Source of the DNA: Dermatemys mawii
Taxonomy: Eukaryota > Chordata > Testudines > Dermatemydidae
Length of the DNA: 64,000 nucleotides
Assembly: GCA_007922305.1 (NCBI GenBank)
Contig: ML677341.1
Location: 72,798,690 to 72,862,689 of the forward strand
Direction: 5' to 3'
Positions 37,401-49,874 of this stretch are shown here, piece by piece. The first letter of the stretch is position 1. Each line of letters begins with the position of its first letter. Position numbers and translations under genes: made by a program. The notes below the pieces were generated by a model that worked only from the letters and a program-made list of their open reading frames with translations, was not told the origin of the DNA and did not search any database.

Positions 37401-40400
37401 AACACTTCTCATGATGTTGTTTCATTCGGGCAATGAGGCCTTGCATTTCTTTGTTGCACTGTTTTGCATTTTGCACGCATGCCTGTCTTACCCACAGTTA
37501 GAGGAACTTCATTAAAATATTCCCAAACTGCGTCTCTTTTACAGCCTGCTGCCATAATAAGTTTTCCCTTCTAGTGAGAGAATGGTATGATAGATCTCAA
37601 ATCAATGAAGGCTACACTCAGAAAGACCTCAAGACATTTGGAATATGCTGCTCAAACAGTTGCACTTTTGTTTCTACTGTCTGTCCCTCCCCTTCTCACA
37701 TTTATCTCCAGACTTCTTCTCTTCATCCAGATCTATTCTGCCCACAACACTCTTCTGTTATTTGAACCCTTTGAAACTTTGCCCTTTTTGAGAGAGATAA
37801 TGGATTGATTCTGTGTACACAAATTTGCAGAGGCACAATAGGGTTGAGGTCTGTTATTTTTCACCTCTATATATCATTTATTTAAAAACATTTTTGTTAA
37901 GCTTTCTGGAGACACAAATCCAGTTTGAGAACTGAGAAACTAAGCATCTGTGGTGGTATCTTCTAGACTGAGCACTGAGTCCCATTGGGTTGATAGAATG
38001 ATTAACCTAACTAATCTATACAGAAGCCCCTGGAACGCCATAAAATTGGGTCCCTAATCCATGAACTATTGGAACTAATTTACAAAACTTTTTTTAAACA
38101 TTACATGAATATATTGTTTTATGAATACATTTAGAATGTATTACTACATTCTACATTTACATATAGAATTAAAATTTATAATCCCTATTCCATGATGGGT
38201 TATCTTTGAGCTATAATGAATCTTAAGTAAACTATCCTTAGGATTTTCCTGAAGAGAAAGCATTTTATCAAAAGTCCGATTTAAATTAAAAAAAAAAAAA
38301 AAAAGGCAAAACTTTTTTAAATCATTGATTTTTCTTTACCCTGATTGTAAAGCTAATTTTGCTGCAGAGTTAGATGGCCTAAATATATAAGAATATTTTC
38401 ACCACTATTCTGTTATTGTTCAGTCCATTGGGGTCTCTGTTGGTATTCCCTCATTTTTTTTTAAGGTAGTTCTGTACTATTTCAAGTGTATTCATGTCCA
38501 GTATTTATTTCAGTAAGGCTTTTACTTAAGCTGAGCTATGTTGGTCTGTTTAGTTTCTATGGACAGGGTATTTGGTCATATAGTTGTTAAGGTAGTTGGT
38601 GTCATGGCTAGTGGTGGTAAGAAGATTAGTTTTCAGCTTTATGCATCGTGAGTTGCACTGAGTGAGACTTTTTCAAAGGTGTATAACTCTAACAAGAAAA
38701 ACCAGTTTTCACTGGAGCTCTCAAAAGACTCTTTTCACTGAGAGCTATTTCCATGTCATATTTCTGCTTTCTATGTGAGTCTTTTTGATGCTTAAGCTAC
38801 TTAAAATAACTGCTCATTTTTATTTATTTATTTACAGGGGATTAAGTGTGGCTTTGTTCCTTCTCCCAACTGTCCTCATATACTCAAATGGCCAAACACA
38901 TTTTGCTCAATTAAAAATAACTCTTCAGCAGAGATCAAGGCTGGAAAGATGATTTTTCAGGATAGCATTTTAAATAGATTCACTATGGAAGCCACTGTCC
39001 AATCTTCATAGATATGGTGCTCACTGCTAATATTTACTAGCTGTGTTGAACTGTCAAAAATTGTCAGACTCCTTCAAAGTAACCTACCGTGGCGTAGAGA
39101 TTAAAGAACAGGTCTGTTTTCTTTTTGTTTTTATTTGGAAAACAAAATGAATTGTCTGTGGCCCTATTTTTTATAGTTAGTGTCCAAATAATGTTATATT
39201 TAAAAGTAATGAAACTTCTTTGTATTTTAATGGAGATGTTTGATTTATACTTTACATGGATAAAATTAATAGTAAAACAGGTCTAATAGAGTTTTCTGAA
39301 TTACTTTGACCCTTAATTGGCCAGTATAACCCTTTATGTATGTTGCTTCTGGCAAGATGTTCTTGTGTTCATATTTTCATGTATTGAAGAGTAAGAAGCT
39401 CTCAAAATATCTTCCCCCCCAGGAAGTGTACAGGAATTCAATGCCTGCCTCCAGCTTTCAGCAGCAGAAGCTCCGTGTTTGTGAAGTGTGTTCTGCCTAC
39501 CTTGGTCTTCATGATAACGACAGGCGACTTGCTGATCACTTTGGAGGAAAACTGCACTTAGGGTTTATTGAAATAAGAGAGAAACTTGAGGAGCTCAGGG
39601 TAAGTCAGTCTTACTTATTTTTTCTTTCTCTTTTACTGATGAGTTTATTATATGTGAGCAGATTTTAGTGGAAACTTTTTATTGTGTGAGAATTTATTTG
39701 TTCATCTTGTAAATCTAAAACTTTTGAGGCAAGGCCCTATTAACAATTGGTTAAATGGTAAGTTAAAGGTAATGAGAGTTTTATATAAAATGATCTCTTG
39801 GTATGGTGAATTCATTTGAACATCCTGCATTTTAATATAGCCAAATGCAAGATCATACATCTCTGAACAAAGAAAGTAGAGCACACTTGCAGAAGAAGGG
39901 ACTGTATCCTGGAATGCACTGACACTGAAAAGTACTTGATGGTCATGTTGGATAAGGAACTGAACATGAGTTCTCAGTATGATGCTGTAGTTAAGAGGGG
40001 TAATGCGATTCTTGGATGTACAAGCAGGGAGAATATTGCATAAGAATAAAGGTGGTATTTCTTCGGTATTCAATGTGAGCAGGACCATTACTGGAATGTG
40101 GTGTCCATGCTTCAGAAAGGATGTTGAAAAATTGGACATGAACCAGTAAAGATTTACAAGAATGACTAAAGGTCTGGAAACCCTGCATTATAGTGTGAAA
40201 TGAAAGAAGCTCTGTCTATGTAACACATCCAATAAAAGGTTAATAGGTGACTGAGCATCCTGTAAAAGCAGCTACATGGGGAGGGAGATGTTGGTAGCAG
40301 AGGGCTCTTCAGTTTAGCTGAAAAAGGCATAACAAGATCCAGTGCCTGCAAGTTGAAGCTAGATAAATTCAAACTAGAAATATGATGCAAATTTTTAACA

Positions 40401-43400
40401 GTAGCTTAACCATTGAAATAACTTATCTCAGCATGTGGTGGTTTTTCCATCATTTGAAATCTTTAAGATTGAATTAAATGGCAAAAACTTTAACAGAATT
40501 AAGATTTCCTGGTGATAGCCCATGATCTTCCAGAATGTCAACTTCAGAAAACTTCAAAAAACTAAGAAATAGAGTTAAGGTAAAAGCCCACACAACCTTC
40601 TCCCTCTTTTAGTGATGCCCCATAACACGTTTGCACTTTGCCTTGGGTCTTCTCCCACAACAGAAAACTGCACTTCTGAAATTTAACCACCACTTCATAC
40701 CCTTTTATAGCCCCTTCATGCTCTCACACAGTATACACCTAAAACTATGCTTTCATCAACACATCATTCAATGCATAGACTGCTCTCATATCCCACCTCA
40801 CTCCTGACCATACCTGTTGGAAGAAGGCCTCAGTGTCCTGCTGCTGACATAACCTACGTAATTCTGTATTGAAATGGTGTGGACTGGAACCCCAAGGTAC
40901 TCCTCATGTGCGCCTCTTGTTTTCTTTGATAATGCACATGGGGGAGACTCAGACACAGATCTCATATCACAGTCACAGCTCCTTCAAGCTGCTTCAGCTT
41001 ATTCCTTCACCGTTCAAAACGGTGTACAGTGAATGCAGCTGGAGTGCATGCAGATAATTCCGAGTGGCATTTTGTCAGCTCAAAGGAAGTGCAGAGGTAA
41101 GGTTTCATGAGCATGTACCTTGACTATTCCCTGGTTTTCAGAAGTTTGATTTTGCAGAACTCAGCATTCTGGAAGAGCTTGAGCTATTGTGCAGTCTTAA
41201 CTGTGCATCAGTGAAGTCTTTCACCATTTAATTTCCTAGTTTTTTAAACAAAGAAATCTTGGTAAGAGTTTGTGATCATTTAGGCAGTTGTTATTCTCAC
41301 CTAGGTTTGCAGTTGATATGTTGTGTCTAAGTAGTAATCAAAACCTAGCTTTTATATAGTGCTTTTCATCAGTAGTTCTCAAAGAACTTTTATATTGCTT
41401 TGCCCATTTTACAGATGGGAAACTGAGGTGAAGTGACTTGCCCAAGGTCCCCCAACATGCCACTGGTAGAGTTAGGACATTCCTAGTCCGGTGGTCTTTA
41501 CAGTAGGCCACACAATTCCTCTGTGGTTCCTAACTGCTCCTATCCTCTGCATATTTTGCTATGGGGAATCAAGAAAATGGTCATGCTTTGAAATGTTTGC
41601 AATATGTAGTTGCTAACTGCGCCAATGAGAAAAATCTCATCCACAGTCTATATTCCAAAACTTTAACAGTTTTATTCCATGGTTCTTAAAGTAACTTGAG
41701 TATGCAAGAGAAGACTGGTGGGTCTGTCTCCTTCTCCCTCTTGCCCCACCATTCCCCACAGCAGGTAGCACCTCCACCACCACCATTTCCAACTCCCCTT
41801 CCTCTTTCCATTCCATCAACCCATTAGTTGGCACTGTAGAAGCTTTTAACATGTAAGAATTTGCTTTGTGCTGTCTCCTGACCTGTGCTGCTGTGTATAC
41901 TTATTCCAGACAGCAACTTATCCGAGGTTTGCATGCTACCTTGACTGAGTAGCCTAAGGTGGACACTGAGCGGGCTTCCCAACTCCATTTGGGACTCCCG
42001 CCTCTGGTTCAGCCAGGCTCCCCAACCCATGTCCCAGAGCCAGCCAGTCTGCATTTCTTCCAAAGCAGGCCAGTCCCCTCACCCACACGGGGGTAATACA
42101 TATCTTAACTATTCATTTTCTGGATTTCAGGTGTTAGATTGGTGTTATTTTCAGTCTCCCTGCCCCAGATCCTATCTCAGATGGAAAGTCAGGAAGAGGG
42201 GCCCAGATACCGCAAGAGGAGCACAGTCCTCCAGGTCCCAGAACACACAACAGGAAGGGATTGGGATGGGGCTCCTTGAGATCTCCATGCACACACAAAT
42301 TGGGAGACTTCAGAGCTAACAAGCCTCCACACCATCTCTAAACTCCCAACTTTCTCTGCTCTCCCTGCTCTGTTACCTCTTTTCTAAATGAGTCTCTAGC
42401 CTAACTAGAAATTATGGGCTTGATGCAAGAAATTGTGTCCTGTGGGTGGAAGGACTATGTTATCATAATGGTCCTTCTGGCCTTAAAATTATCTGTGAAT
42501 TATGGTTTTGCAGCTCAGTGAGGTATGTAAGCATGTGCTTAAGGTCCATTGAGAATAAGAGTTAAGCACAAGTTTTCCTGAATTGGATTCCAAATGCAGA
42601 AAATGTTTCTGTTAGGATTGTGAGCAAAAGTACTAGTCTACCCAGAATGTTGTTTTGTGTGGTTGTGATATTTGAGAGAAGACATTAATGCAAATATCTC
42701 CCTGGAGCAAGAATAGTTTATTAAAAATAATCACAAGTAAATTATAATTGTACAAGGAATTACTTAACATCAAATCTATAAGAAACTGAATACTCAGCTA
42801 TTACCACCAACTGAAAAATTGTCCATGGATAATCAATCAAATTCCTAAAGTAGCCTGTAATATGTAATCTCTGAAGTACGTCACTTACAAAAAAAAAAAG
42901 AAAACTGACCTGCTTCCTCAAACTTTCTTCAGAAATCTAATCAAGATGGTCTGGGACAATTCCACAACTCAGAAGACCGTTAGAGATGAATCTCTTGCAT
43001 TATGCCCAGAAGGTGAAAAGACTTAGGGCTTTTCCTAATGTCCAGTTACAGTGAGTTCCACACCTAAGGGCCCTCTGCTCAGGGTGCCCTGCCCCTAGCT
43101 GTAGTGAATTCAATCTACATACCATTATCCGAAGCATTCTTTCTGTGATGTTCTGTCATGTTCACAGTGTGGAGACAAGTAGCATCCAAACCGGAGTCTT
43201 TCTAATGCAGACTAAGACCTTATTTATCTTCGTGTGAAAACAAAGGAAGCTCATTACATTTCTAGCTCTGCTCATTCTGATTTATTACTCATTGGCCAGA
43301 GTATGACAGAAATAGTATGTAAACTTTTGCGTTGAAATCCTGACCACTGCTTTTGAACTCCCTTCGATGCAAAACTTGAATTAGTATAGTTCTACCTCCC

Positions 43401-46400
43401 TCGGGTCTTGATATTAATACCTTCTCTTCTCTGTAGCTCTCTTGTCATAATGGCTACTTCCTAAACAAAGAAAATAAGTCAAATATGAATCTGAGAGAAT
43501 GAAGAGAGGGGGATAATATACGGGCACAGAAAGTGGGAAAGAATCAACTGTTAACTGTTTAGATTACTTCCCTTCAGCTGAAAGGTGATATAATGTATTG
43601 AAAATGTCCCCTTGTCTTTTAGAGGGTTGTGGCTGATAAACAGGAAAAACGAAACCAGGAACGCCTGAAACGCAGAGAGGAGAGGGAGAAAGAAGAAAGG
43701 GAGAAGCTAAGGAGGTAGAGATCTGCTCTGTTTTTGGCAGAATACATTTAATAGCCATTTTAGACTCTATATAAGACTGAATTTTCTTGCATGTTTGTGT
43801 ATGTATGCTTGGTGTCAGAACAGGCTGCATTTGCTGTAAATTCTACATGAATTGAGAGTTATTTGCTATTTGACTACTTTTCTCAAGCCTATAACTCCTT
43901 GTTTCTGGTGAATGCTTTTTCTATATAAGTAATCGATACAATGCAGTGAATATACATGTGAGCAAATATTGACTTTTCAGTGTGATTTCAGATGTCATTT
44001 TCCTCTGAGAATTAAGTAGTAAATTATACATTAGGTGTCTTTTAGGGAACATACTTTCTGATCTATCTATGCAGGGTTATTGAAATACTAAATTAGACCT
44101 AAAAAAGAGGTTGAGTATATGACTGGCAGTTTAGGAGTGGTCCTGAATCATCCCATGAAATAACCAATCAGTGTTTCTAGGAATTCACACTCACACTTGT
44201 TTAAACTGCTGTTTGCATGCATTTTAGTTGTGTTGAGTTTAGTAACTTTAAGTCCACAATGACTTTCTACAGCAATGTTGATGAGCTCACATCTCAGCTG
44301 TGAAATCCCCCATAAAATCAAGTGTTCTGTGCCTCAGAAGAACAGAGAATCAGGATTTTCCTTAACCCTCAAGGTCTTCATGAAAAACAAGAAAGAGTTT
44401 AAATAAAATAAGGAATTTTTGTGGCATGCTATACCCAGAAAGAAAAGAGAGATGAAGCATTTAAACAGATCAATGTAACATTGGGAAATTTCTCTAAAGA
44501 GACTAACTCATGTTTAAAAAGGGCCTTTATCTTAACTGTTTGTCATAGAATAAGAAATGTAATGGTAAGTCAGGGTTCTGCAACCTTCGGCATGCGGCCC
44601 ATCAGAGTAATCCGCTGGCAGGCCACGAGACATTTTGTTTGCATTGACCATCTGGAGTCATGGCCACCTCCGCAGCATCCAGTGTCTGTGGTTCACGGTT
44701 CCTGGCCAATAGGAGCTGCAGGAAGCGGTGGCCAACATTTCCCTAAAGCCTGCTTTGCTGGCCACTGCTTTCTGCAGCTCCCATTAGCTGGGAACGGCAA
44801 ACCGCAGCCACTGGGAGCTGCGGGGGAGGGAAGGGAGGAGGGCGGCATGCCTCCAGATGGTCAACATAAACAAAATGTCTCATGGCCTGCCAGCGGATTA
44901 CCCTGATGGGCCGCGTACCAAAGATTGATGACCTCTGTGGTAAATAATTAATTTAGCTTGTTCTCACTGTAATAGTGTGCATTTTCTAATTGTGAATGTT
45001 TGTTTATATAACAAAAGCTGATCACCATTTTGCATTTGTTTCAGGTCCAGATCCCATAGCAAGAATCCCAGAAGGTATGTAATCTGCAGGAAAGGGGCAC
45101 TAGTAGTGAAGCCAAGCTTTTAAAAGCTAGAACCTTTATAAATTTCATTGTCAAGCATTACTAGACTGCAGTGTCCTTGTTTAGCACCAAAGCAACATAG
45201 AGGATGGCTGTTCTCAACAGATTTATGCTTCACTCATCACTATGGTATTGGACTGCATTTGCACATGTTCACCAATGGCGAACACAATTTTTTTTTGTCC
45301 TCTGATAGCAGTTAGAACATGTTGAAAGTCTTGAATCTGACTGCTTGCAAGCTAATGGCCCAGGTCCTTTAGCCTTAAGCAATAGATACTTGTCCCAGGT
45401 TCGGCCTCCACAGATGACCCATCCAGAGGTGTCAGTACTTAGGCAATGCACCTTGCCTCTGAAGCTTCAGCTGAAAGCCACTAGATGCTTTGCTGTCCTT
45501 TCAATAGGAAAGAATTTATAATAAATCTTCAGGGATTTGAGAGCCTGCAAATACAGTCTTATGTTAGTGGCCCTAAACAAGAATATAGCTATTGTTTTAA
45601 AACTTCAGTGGTATCTGGGGCATATCAGGTCTTAAATAGAAGGCTTCATGGACAGAACTGCAACATAAAGCACCTGCCCAGAGGCTCATTGTCACAGCAT
45701 CTTTGATAACATCAACAGTCTAACTTTGTCTCTTTGTTAAATAGACTCTTGAAATAAGCACTTTGATTTCTTTGAAAGGTAGTGGCAAAGTGCCAAACAT
45801 GCAGAGTCTTCTCTTCATCGGCTCTAAATTTCCTTGGACTGGTCATGAGAATTTGGAGGATTCTCCCATCACTTTCCTCCTTCGGGCCAGTCTCTGAGAA
45901 ATATATAAAAATGATAATTGGAAACTGATCTCTGTACAGATCCAATACTGTGTACACAGCACTAAATATTGGTATATTAATAGAGCAACTGATTGCCTCG
46001 TTCACAATAAATCCTTTTTCTGTTTCTAGATCTAGGTCTCGAGATCGCCGTAGACATCGGTCTCGCTCTGCCTCCCGGGAGCGAAAGAGAAGAACTCGTT
46101 CCAAATCCCGTGAGAAACGCCACCGTCACAGATCTCGCTCCAGCAGCCGCAGCAGGAGCCGCAGCCATCAGAGAAGCAGGCATAGCTCCAGAGACAGGAG
46201 CAGAGAGCGCAAAAAACGGTAAATATTGGTCTTCTGAGAGAAGTAGTTTCCCTTCCCTGTTCCCATAGTTTCTGGAAACAGTTACGTTTCCAGAAACTAC
46301 GGGTAGAAATGTAATTGTTTACCAAGAACATTTAATTTTAAACACCTTGTGGGGCATTTCCAGACTTAGTCATTATTTTAGCACGAGCAGCGATACAGAA

Positions 46401-49400
46401 ACAGGGTTACCTTTTTGTTTTGGTAGGGGGGAAACTGCTGTGACAAAGTGCAACATATTTGTCAAATTGTGAACCCTGTGCTATACTGCAAGTGAAAATA
46501 AGCCTGAACATTCCTGAAAATAACCTATTGTATTGCATTCCAGACAGCTTCCCTTCCTGGAAAAGGTGTTTGATATCTCATTGAAGGACTGTTGCTGAGA
46601 GCCATCTGTTGTTGTTTGTATTACTGTAGCATCTCTGAGCCCTAGTTGTGGACTAGGACCCCATTGTTCTAGGTGTTGTCCAAACACAGAACCAAAAAAT
46701 CCAGTTTCTGCCTCAAAGAGCTTACAGTCTGGTATATGACAAGAGACAACAAATGGATATAAAGAGACAAGAGTACAAGGAAGCAGTGAGACAATACTGG
46801 TCAGCTTCATAAGCAGTGGTCTCTGCACATGAGCAGCCAAACCATTGTTAGGCTTTTTTGTAGGCATCATGGTAAAGCAGTGCCCTGAAGACGTTTTGGA
46901 TGGAGGATAATGAGTTAGTTTTGAGGAAGTTTATGGGGAGCTTCTCCCAAATATGTGGGTGAAAGCACAAAGATGCCTATTGGAAAATTTAACAAGTGGG
47001 TGATGGCAGCTGACATCTTGGGCCACTTGTAAGTGAGGATCAGTATCTCGTTCTCTAATGAGAGATGATGGGTATGTGGGAACAGACCATTCTTAAAAGT
47101 GAACACAAGCAACTTGTGTATGTTGTGATAGAGAAAGGGGAGCCAGTGGAGGGTTGCAAAGAATGTGGTCAAAGCAACAGACTAGGAAAACAATCTTTGC
47201 AGCGGTATTCCAAATAGATAATCAAGGCAAAACTGCATTGTCAAGAGTAGAGAAAGTGGTGTTTCAGTAACTGAGACACAAGATGAGAGCTTGGATTAGA
47301 GTTTGAGCTGTGTGGATGGATAAGAGAGGCAGTGTTTTAGATGTTATGCGCAAAGAATCTGCAAGACTTAGACTTGGCCTAGATGTGAGGACCTAAAGAG
47401 AGGTGTGAATGAAAAATGATATCCAGGTTATAGGCCTGAATGACCAGCAAGATTGTGTTGGTGTCCACAGAGATCAAGAAAGGAGGCAGTGAGGAAGTCT
47501 TGGTGAGAAGGAAATTAGGAGTTTTGTTTTAGCTATGTTATGTTTCAGCTGACAGCTAGACATGTGCAAGGAGATGTCAGAGAGAGAAGATTAGATGGTA
47601 GTTTGTATAGAAGGAGACAGGTCTGAAAAAAAGAGAGAGATCTATGAATCATCAGCATCATGATAGTTGAATTTGTTTGCAAATGAGATTACACAAAGAT
47701 AAGGTGTAGAGGAAGAAGAGGGCAAAAGGACCAAGCACTGTGAAATCTTCACAGAAAGTTCGGAATGGGGAGTATGTTGAAGTTGTAGTTAGAGGTGTAG
47801 AAGCAGAGTATCAGAAGAGAGTGTTATGGAAACCAAGGGAGGGCATGATTTCAGGAAGTGGAATGTGGTCGGTGTCGTCACAGGAGGTTTACAGGTCAAG
47901 CAGGAGGATGGAGTACTGATTTGAGCTTTAGGAGGAAAAAGTAATGAGAGACTGGCTAAAATAGTTTCAGTGGAGTGCAAGGGAATAGGGGAGTCTGATT
48001 TGTCTTGTGTACCCCCAAGTTTCACCTCATTTGAAAAGTACCTGCTTACAAAATCAGACATAAAAATACAAAAGTGTCACAACACACTGTTACTGAAAAA
48101 TTGCTTAGCTTCTCATTTTGACCATGGAGGATAATTTATGTATATTATTATAGTACTTGCATATCAGTGTATAGTATATAGAGCAGTATAAACAAGTTAT
48201 TGTATGAAATTTTAATTTATACTGATTTTGCTAGTGCTTTTTATGTAGCCTATTATAAAACTAGGCAATATCTAGATGAGTTGACGTACCTGTTGGAAGA
48301 CCTCTGCGTATCCCTGGTTGAGAGCCATTGTTCTAGAACGGACATAGACAGGCACATGGATCAATCAGCATGACCTTTTGCAAGAGGAAATTTTATTAGA
48401 ATATTATTGGGCTCTATATAGCTACCTTTTGGTTCTGAACAAGGAAGGAATCCAGTGTCTGGGATTGTCTACCAGTGACATTACCCTTTCCCCTGTGGGT
48501 AGTAGAAACATGTATAGGCACCAATACTTAGCTTTACTAAGCCAGCCGTGGCTCTAGTAGAGTACTCTGGTCCAACGGAGCAGTTTGCCCGCATTTCAGG
48601 TCTCAGGAAACCTAGCTTCTGTTCATTCCAATTTGGAAGGACAATTTGAACCTAAGGTTTGAAACATCCATTGCCTACACTGAAATGCTGAATAAGATTT
48701 ATTTCCTGGCCACAGTGTGAGTGAGGCTTGCCACCTATCATACAGGATGAGCAACAGGACTACATGGCATGAAGCAGACTGCTGCCTGGTTGTCCCTCAT
48801 TATATTAGTACATCTTACTTCTGAGTTCTAGAGAAAGAGCTCTTTTTAATTTCCAGAAATGTTCCAGACTTACCCCCTTTTCTGTGCAATTGTTGCATGT
48901 TTATTTCTTTACATGTGTATCTAATTGGAGTAGAAGACCTCTATCAGTAAAGCTGTACCTTTCAGATTGCCATTTCTGTGGCAACAAGTGTTGCCTGGCT
49001 GTCGTGACTCTTCTCCTTGAATGTTTGGATGTTTGTTTCAACATAAACATGAACCTCTAAGTGTCTAGATGGTTCTTCACTAATAGTTTGCACAACTTTC
49101 ATGCTCACTTCAAAAATTTGTGGTCACTAAAGCCTTCATATATTCCAGACCTGTAAGCTTTTCTGCAGTTGACAGGTTCCTTGTCTATGCAGTTATTTGA
49201 TAGCTTTAGTACCAGGTTATGTCTGAGACTTCAGCAGAACTCTTCAGGACTCTACAACCTTTTCTAGGAACTCCTCAGCTACAGTGTCTCAGTATCTTTC
49301 AAATGCAGGATTTCATAAGATGGGGAAGAGAATGCGCTCTCAAAAATTATTTATCTTCTGGCTGTGTGCAGTAATAGTCCTAGAGGTTAGGAAGGGGTCT

Positions 49401-49809
49401 TTACCTTCATCTCCATCCACTTCCAGGTTTGTGATCTTGGTGGAAGATGTAGCTCCATGTAAAGACACTGCATCTGAATGAAAGACTGCCCTGACCAGCC
49501 AGGCTCTCCATCAAATGCAAATCTGTCTAAATTATGATGGACAGCATTACATGAATGTATTACACACACCACTAAAGAGTTTGCTCTAACTAGTTCTGAT
49601 GGAAATTTCCTGTTCACAAAGTCCAATATCTTCATTGGGGTGGTCCTGTGTCTCATCTACCAGGGAAAGAAGATGTATTGACAGATTCTTTTGTTATACC
49701 AATAAAAGCAAGCAGGATCTTATAGGGGGATAAGGCAAAAAGCCACATTTATTGTAAAGATAATAATAAAGAATAAAGAAAAGATAGAAGCAAACAACGT
49801 TCTTAACCC

Positions 49810-49874
<65 letters not shown>

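Larger units (their letters stand above)
35173..38343 (-). mobile_element. hAT DNA transposon remnant (possible full extent)
   Basis: A dead hAT transposase at 35475-37555 lies between short outward termini: 'cagggtag' at 35173 and 'ctttaccctg' ending at 38343. If those are the true TIR ends the element is about 3.2 kb. No convincing 8-bp duplication flanks them, so the extent is tentative. Confidence 0.45.

Noticed and set aside
35165..38351. 8-bp target duplication around the hAT transposase element
   Set aside because: 'ttttgata' and 'attgtaaa' do not match well, so the element limits remain tentative.
44421..44906. 161-codon open frame
   Set aside because: It runs through both TIRs of the hAT MITE at 44571-44937 and encodes nothing familiar.
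45712..46331. - strand open frames opposite the RS exon
   Set aside because: They are antisense shadows of the biased RS-coding sequence.
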